Source: Edaphobacter sp.
Lineage (GTDB): Bacteria > Acidobacteriota > Terriglobia > Terriglobales > Acidobacteriaceae
Length of the DNA stretch: 64,000 bases
Assembly: GCF_028283685.1 (NCBI RefSeq)
Contig: NZ_JAPWKF010000005.1
Coordinates: 124,001-188,000 of the forward strand
Reading direction: 5' to 3'
In this document: in pieces, positions 18,898 through 26,866 of the stretch
How the letters are laid out: the number at the start of each line of letters is the position of its first letter
Position numbering within the stretch: position 1 is the stretch's first letter
Made by a program: the position numbers and the translations under genes
Notes under the pieces: generated by a model
What the model saw: the letters and a program-made list of their open reading frames with translations, nothing else
The model's database searches: none
Told to the model about the DNA's origin: nothing

Positions 18898-20246
18898 AGA
18901 AGCTCTTCGGTACAGACGGCATCCGTTCCGTCGCTGGTCAATATCCGCTCGATCCTCCCACGGTCCACGCCATAGGACTGGCGTTGGCCCATTCGCTCGC
19001 GGCCGTATCGCCTTCGCCCAGCGTCATCCTCGGCATGGATACTCGCGAATCGGGACCTGCGATTGCTGCAATGCTTACCGCAGGGCTTACCGCCGGAGGG
19101 GCTACGGTCGAGAACGCTGGCATCATCACAACCCCGGCCATCGCGCATCTCACGCATACGCACGGATTCTCTGCGGGTATCGTCATCTCCGCCTCACACA
19201 ATCCCTGGCAGGACAACGGCATCAAGGTCTTCGGGCATGACGGCTACAAGCTGCCTGACTCCACCGAGCTTGCCATCGAAGATGAGATCTTCCGCCATCT
19301 GGATGCAGCAAAGGCTGCCTCCACAACTGCAATCGATGTGCCGTCAGTAGACGATGCCGACCGTGCCGACTACATCCGCTTCCTGCTCGCGGCTGTGCCC
19401 GATCTCTCGCTGGATAACCGGCGCATCGTCGTCGACTGTGCCAACGGCGCGGCCTCCGCCGTTGCGCCCGAGCTTTTTTCTCAGCTCCGCGGACACGATG
19501 TTGTCATCACGCATGCCTCGCCGGATGGACGGAACATTAATGAAGGCTGTGGTGCGCTGCATCCTGAGGTCGTGGCTGCGGCAGTCACGCAGCATCACGC
19601 CCAGTTGGGTATCACCTTCGACGGCGATGCCGATCGTGCTCTCTTCGCAGACGAGCAAGGTCGTGTCGTCAATGGAGATGCTGTCCTTCTGCTGGCTGCG
19701 CGCGATCTTCAGGCCCGTGGCCTGCTGGTCAACGACACCATCGTTGCTACAACCATGTCCAACATGGGCCTGGAGGCCGCACTCAAGCGCTCCGGTATCC
19801 GCATGCTTCGCGCCAACGTCGGCGATAAGTATGTTCTCGAGCAGATGCTCGCCACTCACGCCGCTCTCGGCGGCGAACAGTCCGGCCACATCATCTTTGC
19901 GGGACGTTCCACTACGGGAGATGGGCTGCTGACCGCACTTCTTCTGCTCGATATCGTTCACCGCAGCGGAAGGTCGCTGTCAGAACTCATCAGCGACCTC
20001 AAGGTCTTTCCCCAGGTGATCGTCAACGTCAAGGTTCGTGAAAAGAAGCCGCTGGAAGCCATCGAGCCGATTGCTGCAGCGATTGCAGCCGCGGAAAAGG
20101 AGCTGGCGGATTCCGGCCGTGTTGTCATCCGGTACTCCGGTACAGAGGCTCTGGCGCGCGTCATGATTGAAGCTGAGTCAGAATCGCTGATGCGTCACCA
20201 TGCGGACACAATTGCAGATGCCATCCGTGCCGAACTCGGCATTTAG
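18894..20246 (+). CDS. glmM: Phosphoglucosamine mutase
   Basis: GlmM converts glucosamine-6-phosphate to glucosamine-1-phosphate for UDP-GlcNAc, the precursor of peptidoglycan and lipid A. The 450-residue product begins KKLFGTDGIRSVAG. The phosphoserine loop is ISASHNPWQDNGIK with S101 as the phosphorylated residue, the Mg2+ loop is FDGDADRALF, the sugar-binding loop is GGEQSGHIIF, and the phosphate-binding loop is RYSGTEALARV. Length and motif order are normal. It is coupled to xseA by a 4-base overlap. Confidence 0.96.
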   Translation: MKKLFGTDGIRSVAGQYPLDPPTVHAIGLALAHSLAAVSPSPSVILGMDTRESGPAIAAMLTAGLTAGGATVENAGIITTPAIAHLTHTHGFSAGIVISASHNPWQDNGIKVFGHDGYKLPDSTELAIEDEIFRHLDAAKAASTTAIDVPSVDDADRADYIRFLLAAVPDLSLDNRRIVVDCANGAASAVAPELFSQLRGHDVVITHASPDGRNINEGCGALHPEVVAAAVTQHHAQLGITFDGDADRALFADEQGRVVNGDAVLLLAARDLQARGLLVNDTIVATTMSNMGLEAALKRSGIRMLRANVGDKYVLEQMLATHAALGGEQSGHIIFAGRSTTGDGLLTALLLLDIVHRSGRSLSELISDLKVFPQVIVNVKVREKKPLEAIEPIAAAIAAAEKELADSGRVVIRYSGTEALARVMIEAESESLMRHHADTIADAIRAELGI

Positions 20247-20281
20247 GCTTCCGCTGCTTCCGGTGCAGGAGAAGGAAACTG

Positions 20282-21733
20282 TTGCCTCGTCATTCGTCTA
20301 CATCCGGCCTCTATCTGGCAAAGCAGATAGCTTTCTATATCTGTGCTGTTCTACTGCCGATTGCCGCAAGCCTGCTCACGACGCATACGCATGCTCTCAG
20401 TACCATTCCCTTCGCCCTGAGCTTCAGCGTAATCGCTGGCATCGGAGCGCTGGCTGGACCCGGACCCGCCATCGTCTCCATCGTGGTGTCGCTGCTCTTC
20501 TTCAACTTTCACATCAGTCCTCCTCATCCGATCCGTGGCTTCAGCGTTGGGCAGATCGAGCGGTCTGCGGTGCTGATTGCGGCAACCTTCTTCGTCACCT
20601 TTATCAGCTGGAAGCAGCGGTCTGCGGAGAATAAACTTCGTTCCACCCTGGAGTCGCTTCAGGAGCGCACCGACGCTCTTTTGCAGGCGCAGCAATCCAG
20701 CGACCTCGCGACCTGGCTGCTGGATACCAGCACCATGCAGATGTTCTGGGACCTCGGTTCAACACGGATCTTTGGCCGCCCCTTCGCCGACCTCGATAAC
20801 CAGGCGTTCCCCATGGAGTTCATCCATCCGGAGGATCGTGATTGCCTTCGTGAGGCCGTTACAACCTCCGTGCGTACCAGCGAACAGCTCTTTGTCGAGT
20901 ATCGCGTTCTCTGGCCGGATGGGGAGGTCCGCTGGATCGAGTCTCGTGGCACGCGGCTTACCGGAGACTCATCCTATTGGCGAGGTGCCGCCCTTGACAT
21001 CACGCGCCGAAAGATCGTCGAAGCTGCCCTCGTGCGTTCGGAGAAGCTCGCGGCCATGGGACGTCTCGCCTCGACCGTCGCCCACGAAGTGAATAACCCC
21101 CTCGAGTCAGTGACCAACCTGCTCTATCTCATCGGCACAGATGACAACCTCAACCCGGACACACGTTCCTACGTCACACTGGCGGAGGAGGAGATCGCGC
21201 GACTGGCCAACATCACGCGCCTCACGCTGACCTTCGCTCGCTCGGCAAGCATCCGTGCACCCATCAACGTCTCCGATGTGCTGGATGCTGTGCTCAGCCT
21301 CTATCAGCGCCGCTGCGATATGCTTCACGTCATCATCGAACGCTTTTATACACCCGGGTTGATGGTGGAGATGCCGCCGCATGAGCTGCGCCAGATCGCG
21401 ATCAATCTTGTCGCCAACGCCATCGATGCGCTCAGCAGTCAACAACCGCTGATCCGCCTGCACACGCTGTCGCGAGACGATCGCGCGATTCTGTTGATTG
21501 AAGACTCCGGTACCGGCATCGCCAACGTCGACCAGGCGCGCGTCTTTGATGCCTTCTTTACCACCAAGTCTGACGTCGGCACGGGAATTGGGCTGTGGGT
21601 GACGCGCGAGCTGGTGGAAAAGAACGGCGGCTCCATCACCGTGGAGAGCGGTGAACTGGGCGCCGGAGTTCGCACGCGTTTCCGCCTCGAATTTCCTATC
21701 GCCCCAGCTTCAGAAGCGCTCGCATCGTCGTAG
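20282..21733 (+). CDS. PAS-domain sensor histidine kinase
   Basis: A 483-residue membrane kinase. The N-terminus has about four membrane helices in a DUF4118-like (KdpD-type) arrangement, then a coiled segment, a PAS domain (LLDTSTMQMFWDLGSTRIFG to WRGAALDITRRK), the dimerisation/phosphorylation helix (VAHEVNNPLESVTNLL), and the ATPase domain with NLVANAIDAL (N box), EDSGTGI (G1) and GTGIGLWVTRELV (G2). The start is TTG at 20282 behind AGGAGAAGGAAA, a strong ribosome-binding site. No response regulator gene is adjacent, so this is an orphan kinase. It follows glmM by 35 bases. Confidence 0.9.
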   Translation: MPRHSSTSGLYLAKQIAFYICAVLLPIAASLLTTHTHALSTIPFALSFSVIAGIGALAGPGPAIVSIVVSLLFFNFHISPPHPIRGFSVGQIERSAVLIAATFFVTFISWKQRSAENKLRSTLESLQERTDALLQAQQSSDLATWLLDTSTMQMFWDLGSTRIFGRPFADLDNQAFPMEFIHPEDRDCLREAVTTSVRTSEQLFVEYRVLWPDGEVRWIESRGTRLTGDSSYWRGAALDITRRKIVEAALVRSEKLAAMGRLASTVAHEVNNPLESVTNLLYLIGTDDNLNPDTRSYVTLAEEEIARLANITRLTLTFARSASIRAPINVSDVLDAVLSLYQRRCDMLHVIIERFYTPGLMVEMPPHELRQIAINLVANAIDALSSQQPLIRLHTLSRDDRAILLIEDSGTGIANVDQARVFDAFFTTKSDVGTGIGLWVTRELVEKNGGSITVESGELGAGVRTRFRLEFPIAPASEALASS

Positions 21734-21760
21734 CCCATCATTCTGGGCGTACACCGTGCT

Positions 21761-21934
21761 TCAGCCGATAAAACTATTCGTCGGCACCTGCGCGGAAAGC
21801 TTGACCCGCACGATCTTCCTTCCCCGAACCCTCTCCCCGAAGATCGTGCCGTCATGGCGCTCAACGATCTCCTGCGAGATATACAGGCCGAGGCCGTTGC
21901 CCAGTTTGGCTAAGACCTGCGGAATCTGTCCCAA
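21761..21934 (-). pseudogene. Remnant of a histidine kinase ATPase domain
   Basis: The minus strand encodes about 57 residues ending in a stop and containing GNGLGLYISQEIVERHDGTI and RKIVRVKLSA. That is the G2 box and final strands of a HATPase_c domain. Nothing upstream in the same frame continues the kinase: the frame enters unrelated sequence and then the antisense of the next gene. It is therefore the 3' end of a deleted kinase gene, lying tail to tail with the intact kinase at 20282-21733, whose G2 sequence differs. The junction near 21935-22020 may mark a rearrangement or insertion scar. Confidence 0.7.
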
Positions 21935-22099
21935 TATCCAAAGTCTGGCGCCCCCAAAAGCGCGAAAATGTGTCCACCGCCAGCACATTCGGTCGAACCG
22001 AACAGCCCTTTTCGGTGTCTTATTTTTTGAATTCACCGGATGCGGCATCCCCGGGAGAGTTTGCACCTGCTTGAGCCGTGAAATAATCTGGATACACCT

Positions 22100-22531
22100 A
22101 TGTATGAAGATTTCAAAGTGACCGACCGCTGGACAGGCGAACAGTTGCACTGCGCCTGGAAGGGTACCATCGTAGCCATTGCGACCCGCCATGCCGATGC
22201 GACCGATATCCGCTTTGCTGTCAATGGCCGTCCCGTATGGATCGCCTTGCCAAATCTCGCGTGGGTCGAGCAGAAGCATCGTACCGGCAAGGTCATCACC
22301 GACTATCTCGCCGCCCAGATCGCTGGCCGCTATCTCAAGCAGGCCGTCGAGTCCGGCTACGACAATGGCCGCGAGATGTACACCATGACCGTCGATGAGG
22401 TACTCGCTCACGCGGATGCCATCGTTCGCGAGGTCGGAAATACCACCAAGCTGCCCAGCCTCCCTGTCATCAACGAAGATGTTCGCGCTGAGGACGAAAT
22501 GGGCATCCACCTGCCCGGGGAGCCGGCCTAG
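22100..22531 (+). CDS. Conserved-looking hypothetical protein
   Basis: A 143-residue soluble protein, acidic at the C-terminus, without signal peptide or membrane segment. It alternates short strands (CAWKGTIVAIATRHADATDI; FAVNGRPVWIALPNLAWVE) with a helical region (DYLAAQIAGRYLKQAVESGY). I do not recognise a family. Codon use matches the neighbours. It lies 5 bases upstream of the lactonase gene and is probably co-transcribed with it. Confidence 0.65.
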   Translation: MYEDFKVTDRWTGEQLHCAWKGTIVAIATRHADATDIRFAVNGRPVWIALPNLAWVEQKHRTGKVITDYLAAQIAGRYLKQAVESGYDNGREMYTMTVDEVLAHADAIVREVGNTTKLPSLPVINEDVRAEDEMGIHLPGEPA

Positions 22532-22536
22532 CCGCT

Positions 22537-23745
22537 ATGTTTACCCGCCGCCGCTTCCTCATCCTGCTTCCTGCATACGCGGCGTCGGCACAGGGATTTT
22601 CTTCGCCTTTCCATAAGAAGCGTCCCGCGCCGCCTTTGCCGGTTCGAGCCTTCATCGGCTGCGACACGGTCAAGGGAATATCCAAAGGCATTTACTCGGC
22701 GATCTTCGATCCTGCAACTGGAAGGCTTGGCGATCCGACTTTAGCTGCTGAGACGCAGCGCCCTTCCTTCCTTGCGCTGACGCCTCCCCGTGACGGCCAT
22801 CACTCTCTCTACGCGGTTAACGCAGTCAAAGAGCCCGCCGCAAGCGTTACGACCTTCGATCTCGACATAAAGTCCGGTGCGCTGACTCAGAAATCCAAGG
22901 TCTCCTCCGGCGGAGCCGGCCCGTGCTACATCTCGGTCGACTCCACTGGCAAAGCTGCCTTCATCGCTGATTACTGGGGAGCGTCCATCGCCTCGTACCT
23001 TATCCAGTCCGACGGCACGCTCTCCGAACCGGTAGAGATCCTCAACTACCGTGAGCCACGCTTCGGACAGCAGGGGCCTGTCAAAGCACGGCAGGAGCAG
23101 CCGCACCCCCACTCTGTCTTCATCTCGCCCGACGACCGCTTTCTCATCGTCAATGATCTCGGTAATGACGCGCTTACGGTCTACAGCATCGATCCCGCGA
23201 CGGCGAAGCTCACACCGTCGAGCCCGCTGCTGAACAGCGTTCGCCCCGGTTCCGGCCCGCGCCACATCGCATTCCATCCCAATGGCCGCTGGATCTACTG
23301 CATCAACGAGATCGACTCCACCCTCGACCACTTCCTCTGGTCCACGACGCATGCCACCTCCAGCGCGCCGGCCAAGGGGCTTCTCGTCAACGCCAGCACG
23401 ACCATCAGCACCATCGCGAAGGGCTTCCCGGCAGAGAAGAATACGGCGTCCGAGGTGATGATCTCCCCCGACGGCAACTTCCTTTATGCCTCCAACCGCG
23501 GCGAAGATACCCTTGTCGTCTTTGCCTTTAACGACGACGGATCGCTCAAGGAGTTGCAGCGCATTGCCTGCGGCGGCAAGACACCACGCCACTTCACCTT
23601 CGATCCCACCTTCCAGTGGATCCTCTGCGGCAATCAGGACTCGGCTTCGATCACGATCTTCCACCGCAACCAGGGCTCGGGCAAGCTGACCGGTCCAGTG
23701 CAGACGGTTACCATCGACTCCCCCATGTACACCCTCTTCGCGTAA
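22537..23745 (+). CDS. Lactonase family beta-propeller protein, exported
   Basis: A 402-residue protein of the seven-bladed YbhE/6-phosphogluconolactonase-like lactonase family. Repeated blades show SFLALTPPRDG, YVSVDSTGKAAFIADYWGAS-like strands, HPHSVFISPDDRFLIVNDLG, HIAFHPNGRWIYCINEID, VMISPDGNFLYASNRGEDTL and RHFTFDPTFQWILCGNQDS. The N-terminus (FTRRRFLILLPAYAASAQG) has twin arginines and a hydrophobic stretch, so Tat export is likely. An exported member is more likely to act on an extracytoplasmic lactone or sugar derivative than in the pentose phosphate pathway. It sits between two small unknown genes in the same direction. Confidence 0.87.
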   Translation: MFTRRRFLILLPAYAASAQGFSSPFHKKRPAPPLPVRAFIGCDTVKGISKGIYSAIFDPATGRLGDPTLAAETQRPSFLALTPPRDGHHSLYAVNAVKEPAASVTTFDLDIKSGALTQKSKVSSGGAGPCYISVDSTGKAAFIADYWGASIASYLIQSDGTLSEPVEILNYREPRFGQQGPVKARQEQPHPHSVFISPDDRFLIVNDLGNDALTVYSIDPATAKLTPSSPLLNSVRPGSGPRHIAFHPNGRWIYCINEIDSTLDHFLWSTTHATSSAPAKGLLVNASTTISTIAKGFPAEKNTASEVMISPDGNFLYASNRGEDTLVVFAFNDDGSLKELQRIACGGKTPRHFTFDPTFQWILCGNQDSASITIFHRNQGSGKLTGPVQTVTIDSPMYTLFA

Positions 23746-23759
23746 AGGCGGCACAACGA

Positions 23760-24032
23760 ATGTTTGCGAGGAAGCTTCTCGTTGAGCGTATCGATGCCGA
23801 CGGCAACGCGCATCGCTGTCCCATTCACTGGATCGACAGCTTCAGTATGCGCAACTTCACCAACGATGCCATCTTTGACGACACGCTGCCAGCCGCCGAT
23901 GGAATCCTTGAGGCTGGTTATCGCGTGCCACTCGATCGCCTCACCGTGAGCATGACCGACTGGTTTCGCCGCAAAAACTACATCGGGCCCGGAGAGCAGT
24001 TACGCATCTCCGAGCCCGATCGCAGCCTGTAA
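23760..24032 (+). CDS. Small hypothetical protein
   Basis: A 90-residue protein beginning FARKLLVERIDADGNAHRC. The ATG at 23760 follows AGGCGG by eight bases, which fixes the start; the frame is open further upstream but that part overlaps the lactonase gene. It is soluble with no signal peptide. The motif SMTDWFRRKNYIGPGEQLRI near the end suggests a small mixed fold. I do not recognise a family. It starts 14 bases after the lactonase stop and is probably the last gene of that operon; it is convergent with the alcohol dehydrogenase. Confidence 0.6.
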   Translation: MFARKLLVERIDADGNAHRCPIHWIDSFSMRNFTNDAIFDDTLPAADGILEAGYRVPLDRLTVSMTDWFRRKNYIGPGEQLRISEPDRSL

Positions 24033-24043
24033 TCTTGCGAAGC

Positions 24044-25085
24044 TTACAGCGACTTCGTGTCCAGCACGAAGCGATACTTCACGTCGCTCTTGATCACCCG
24101 TTCCCAGGCCTCGTTGACCTTGTCGTAGGTGGTCATCTCGATGTCGGAGACGATGTTGTGCTGGCCGCAGAAGTCCAGCATCTCCTGCGTCTCCTTGATG
24201 CCGCCGATCATCGAACCAGAGAGGTGCTTCCGACCCAGCACCGAGAAGGCGGCAATTGCGGCAGGCTTCTCCGGCACACCCACCAGGCACAACGTGCCGT
24301 CCCGCTTCAGCAGCGAGAGATACGTGTTCAGGTCATGATCCGCAGAAACGCAGTCGAGGATGAAGTCGAAGCTGCCTGCATGCTTGGCTGCCCAGCCCTC
24401 CTCCTTCGTCAGGATCACTTCATCAGCGCCCAGCTTCTTCGCGTCGTCGATCTTCGATGCCGAGGTGGTGAACAGTACCGTGTGCGCTCCGAAGGCGTGC
24501 GAGAACTTCAGGCCCATGTGGCCGAGTCCACCCAGACCGACGATGCCCACCTTCTTGCCAGGTCCAACGTTCCAGTGCTTCAGCGGCGAATAGGTGGTGA
24601 TGCCCGCGCACAGAAGGGGAGCGGACGCCGCGGGGTCGAGGTTCTTCGGGACTGACAGAACAAACGCCTCGTCCGCCACAACGTGGTTGCCGTAGCCGCC
24701 CCATGTCAGGTTGCCCTGCTTGTCCTTGGAGTTGTAGGTAAAGACCGTCTCACCGCGCTCGCAGTACTGCTCTTCACCGTCCTTGCACGAGTTGCACTCG
24801 CGGCAGGAGTCCACCATGCAGCCGATCGCGGCAATGTCGCCGACCTTGAACTTGGTCACCTTCGAGCCGACCTTGGCGATCGTGCCAACGATCTCGTGTC
24901 CAGGCACCATCGGGTAAAGCGCATTGCCCCATTCATTGCGCGCCTGGTGAATGTCCGAGTGACAAATGCCACAAAACTGGATGTCGATCAAGAACGTCGT
25001 TCTCACCCGGTTCGCGGTGCTCGTAGTTGAAGGGCGCGATTGGCGTCGTGGCCGACTGCGCGGCATAACCTTTAGTAGCAATCAT
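24044..25085 (-). pseudogene. Zinc-dependent NAD(P) alcohol dehydrogenase (YahK/AdhA-like), frameshifted
   Basis: The reconstructed 346-residue enzyme is a YahK/cinnamyl-type medium-chain dehydrogenase reducing aldehydes with NADPH: catalytic zinc FCGICHSDIHQARNEWG and PGHEIVG, structural-zinc cysteines CRECNSCKDGEEQYC, and the Rossmann loop GLGGLGHMGLKF. The true N-terminus (IATKGYAAQSATTPIAPFNY, ATG at 25085 after a GGAG) is in one frame up to GENDV, and the rest (LIDIQFCGICHSD onward) is in another. One extra base near 24993 (within AAGAAC on the plus strand) causes the shift; removing it restores a full-length normal protein. Sequence error or very recent mutation are both possible. Confidence 0.85.
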
Positions 25086-25190
25086 CGAAGTGTCTCCATT
25101 CCTCTTACGTGGATATTGTTTGGATGCGGGGCCGGTTCTATCGATACATGCCGAACACGTCAATTCATATACGAATCACGCCATCAATAA

Positions 25191-25216
25191 AAACGAGGGT
25201 GAACAATCACCCTCGT
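25191..25216 (-). terminator. Rho-independent terminator of apt operon
   Basis: A perfect 10-base inverted repeat (ACGAGGGTGA/TCACCCTCGT, 4-base loop), followed on the minus strand by TTTTTATT. It lies 24 bases beyond the apt stop. Confidence 0.85.
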
Positions 25217-25239
25217 CGGTAAAAATTCTGGCGCATCTG

Positions 25240-25785
25240 CTATTCGTCGTAGTGCAGCAGGCTCAGCACATCGTATTCGGGAAACTTCTGGCGGCCCTTG
25301 AGGAAGTCCAGTTCAATCGCAAAGCCGATGCCTGCAATCTCGCCGCCCATCTGGCGTACCAGCTGCACCGTCGCCTGCATCGTTCCGCCGGTCGCCAGCA
25401 GGTCGTCAACGATCACGACGCGCTGACCTGGCTTGATCGCATCCAGGTGAATCTCGAGCGAGTCCGTACCGTACTCCAGGTCGTAGCTCACCTTGGCCGT
25501 TGCCGCAGGAAGCTTCTTCGGCTTGCGGACCGGGACAAAGCCTGCATTCAGGCGATAAGCCAAGGCAGGGCCGAAGATAAAGCCTCGGGCCTCGATACCC
25601 AGCACCAGGTCGATCTCCTTGCCGATGTAGTAGGCAGCGAAGGCATCGATCAGCTGCGCAAAACCTGCCTTGTCCTTCAGCAGCGTCGTAATGTCGTAGA
25701 AAAGAATCCCCGGCTTCGGAAAGTCCGGCACGGTTCGGATCAACGACTTCAACGGTTCACAGTTCACTTGGTTTGCATTCGACAT
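25240..25785 (-). CDS. apt: Adenine phosphoribosyltransferase
   Basis: Apt salvages adenine to AMP with PRPP. The 181-residue product has the type I PRTase layout: [37 protein letters not shown], and the PRPP loop [16 protein letters not shown]. The ATG at 25785 gives the standard N-terminus; the frame is open upstream into the acylphosphatase gene. It lies 7 bases after acylphosphatase, same direction, and a terminator follows it. Confidence 0.95.
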   Translation of the reverse strand: MSNANQVNCEPLKSLIRTVPDFPKPGILFYDITTLLKDKAGFAQLIDAFAAYYIGKEIDLVLGIEARGFIFGPALAYRLNAGFVPVRKPKKLPAATAKVSYDLEYGTDSLEIHLDAIKPGQRVVIVDDLLATGGTMQATVQLVRQMGGEIAGIGFAIELDFLKGRQKFPEYDVLSLLHYDE

Positions 25786-25792
25786 CGTCTTC

Positions 25793-26074
25793 TTACCAGG
25801 CTCCTTCAATCTCAAACGGTCCGAGCTTCGCGTCTTCGCTCTCGTCCAGTTCTTCTTCCACAACGGCATCCACGCGGCTTCCGCGAGAGCCCTTCTTTAC
25901 GGCCATCTTCAACTCTGTCAGCTGCTTTTCGCTGCCCGAGGCCACAATCTCCACATGGCCCGTCTCTGTATTACGGACCCAGCCGCGCAATCCCAGGTCC
26001 GCCGCCTCGCGGTGCACAAACCAGCGAAAACCGACACCCTGCACACGGCCTTTAACAAGATAGTAACGAACCAT
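25793..26074 (-). CDS. acyP: Acylphosphatase
   Basis: A 93-residue enzyme hydrolysing carboxyl-phosphate bonds. The phosphate-binding loop is [13 protein letters not shown] with the catalytic Arg, and the second signature is [17 protein letters not shown] with the catalytic Asn. The ATG at 26074 places the loop at the usual position near residue 12. The C-terminus after residue 70 is unusually acidic (EEELDESED). It is upstream of apt with a 7-base gap. Confidence 0.95.
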   Translation of the reverse strand: MVRYYLVKGRVQGVGFRWFVHREAADLGLRGWVRNTETGHVEIVASGSEKQLTELKMAVKKGSRGSRVDAVVEEELDESEDAKLGPFEIEGAW

Positions 26075-26130
26075 ATGAGGCTTCAGTTTCGCAGAGCCGT
26101 CTACACCATGCAAGGCGGTGACTGCGCATA

Positions 26131-26161
26131 GAAAAGAGGCAGAGCCAACAGCCCTGCCTCT
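26131..26161 (-). terminator. Rho-independent terminator of efp
   Basis: Stem AGAGGCAG/CTGCCTCT with an 11-base loop, followed on the minus strand by TTTTCT. It starts about 20 bases past the efp stop. Confidence 0.75.
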
Positions 26162-26180
26162 CCCCTGAATCCATCGTTGC

Positions 26181-26741
26181 TTACGCGCGGCTCATATAGG
26201 CGCCTTCAGCCGTATCCACGCGGATCTTCTCGCCCTCGTTGATGAAGGGGGGAACCTGCACCACGAGACCCGTCTCGAGCTTCGCAGGCTTGGTCACCGA
26301 AGAGGCCGTCGCCGACTTGATGCCAGGCTCCGTCTCCACGACCGTCATCTCCACGACGGTCGGCAGTTCGATACCGACGGCCTTGCCGTCATGGAAGCTG
26401 ACTCCAATCGTCAGATTCGGCATCAGGAAGTCTACGGCATCGCCCAGAGTCTCGCGCTTCAGGTGGGTCTGCTCAAACGTCTCCATGTCCATGAAGTAGT
26501 AGTCGTCCCCGTCGTTATACAGGAACTCCATCTTCACCTCGTCGACCACTACGCGATCGATCGGGTCCGGCGAGCGGAAACGCTCCACAAACATCGCACC
26601 CGTACGAATATTGCGCAGTTTTGCCTGGATAAAGGCGCGAAGATTGCCCGGCGTCCGATGCTCCACCGAAAACACCAGGTGAAGATCGTCCTTAAACTTG
26701 ATAATCATGCCCGGGCGCATCTGCGTTGCGGGAATCGACAT
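26181..26741 (-). CDS. efp: Elongation factor P
   Basis: EF-P binds between the P and E sites and rescues ribosomes stalled at polyproline. The 186-residue product has three domains: SIPATQMRPGMIIKFKDDLH, the loop with HRTPGNLRAF, LYNDGDDYYFMDMETFEQ, and the C-terminal VQVPPFINEGEKIRVDTAEG. The loop-tip residue matching E. coli Lys34 is Asn33 (PGN), and the next positions are Leu and Arg, so the lysylation and rhamnosylation sites are both absent. The ATG at 26741 gives the standard start; the frame runs 27 codons further up without homology. Confidence 0.96.
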   Translation of the reverse strand: MSIPATQMRPGMIIKFKDDLHLVFSVEHRTPGNLRAFIQAKLRNIRTGAMFVERFRSPDPIDRVVVDEVKMEFLYNDGDDYYFMDMETFEQTHLKRETLGDAVDFLMPNLTIGVSFHDGKAVGIELPTVVEMTVVETEPGIKSATASSVTKPAKLETGLVVQVPPFINEGEKIRVDTAEGAYMSRA

Positions 26742-26866
26742 AAAAAACCCCTGATCTCTGCTGAATGTCAGCTTAAGTTTTGAGAGTTTGTCCGGCGGCG
26801 CGCCAGCATGGCAGCCCAGCATCCGAACTGCCTTTATTGTACCGCAGCAGCCCCGTTCCGACCGCG

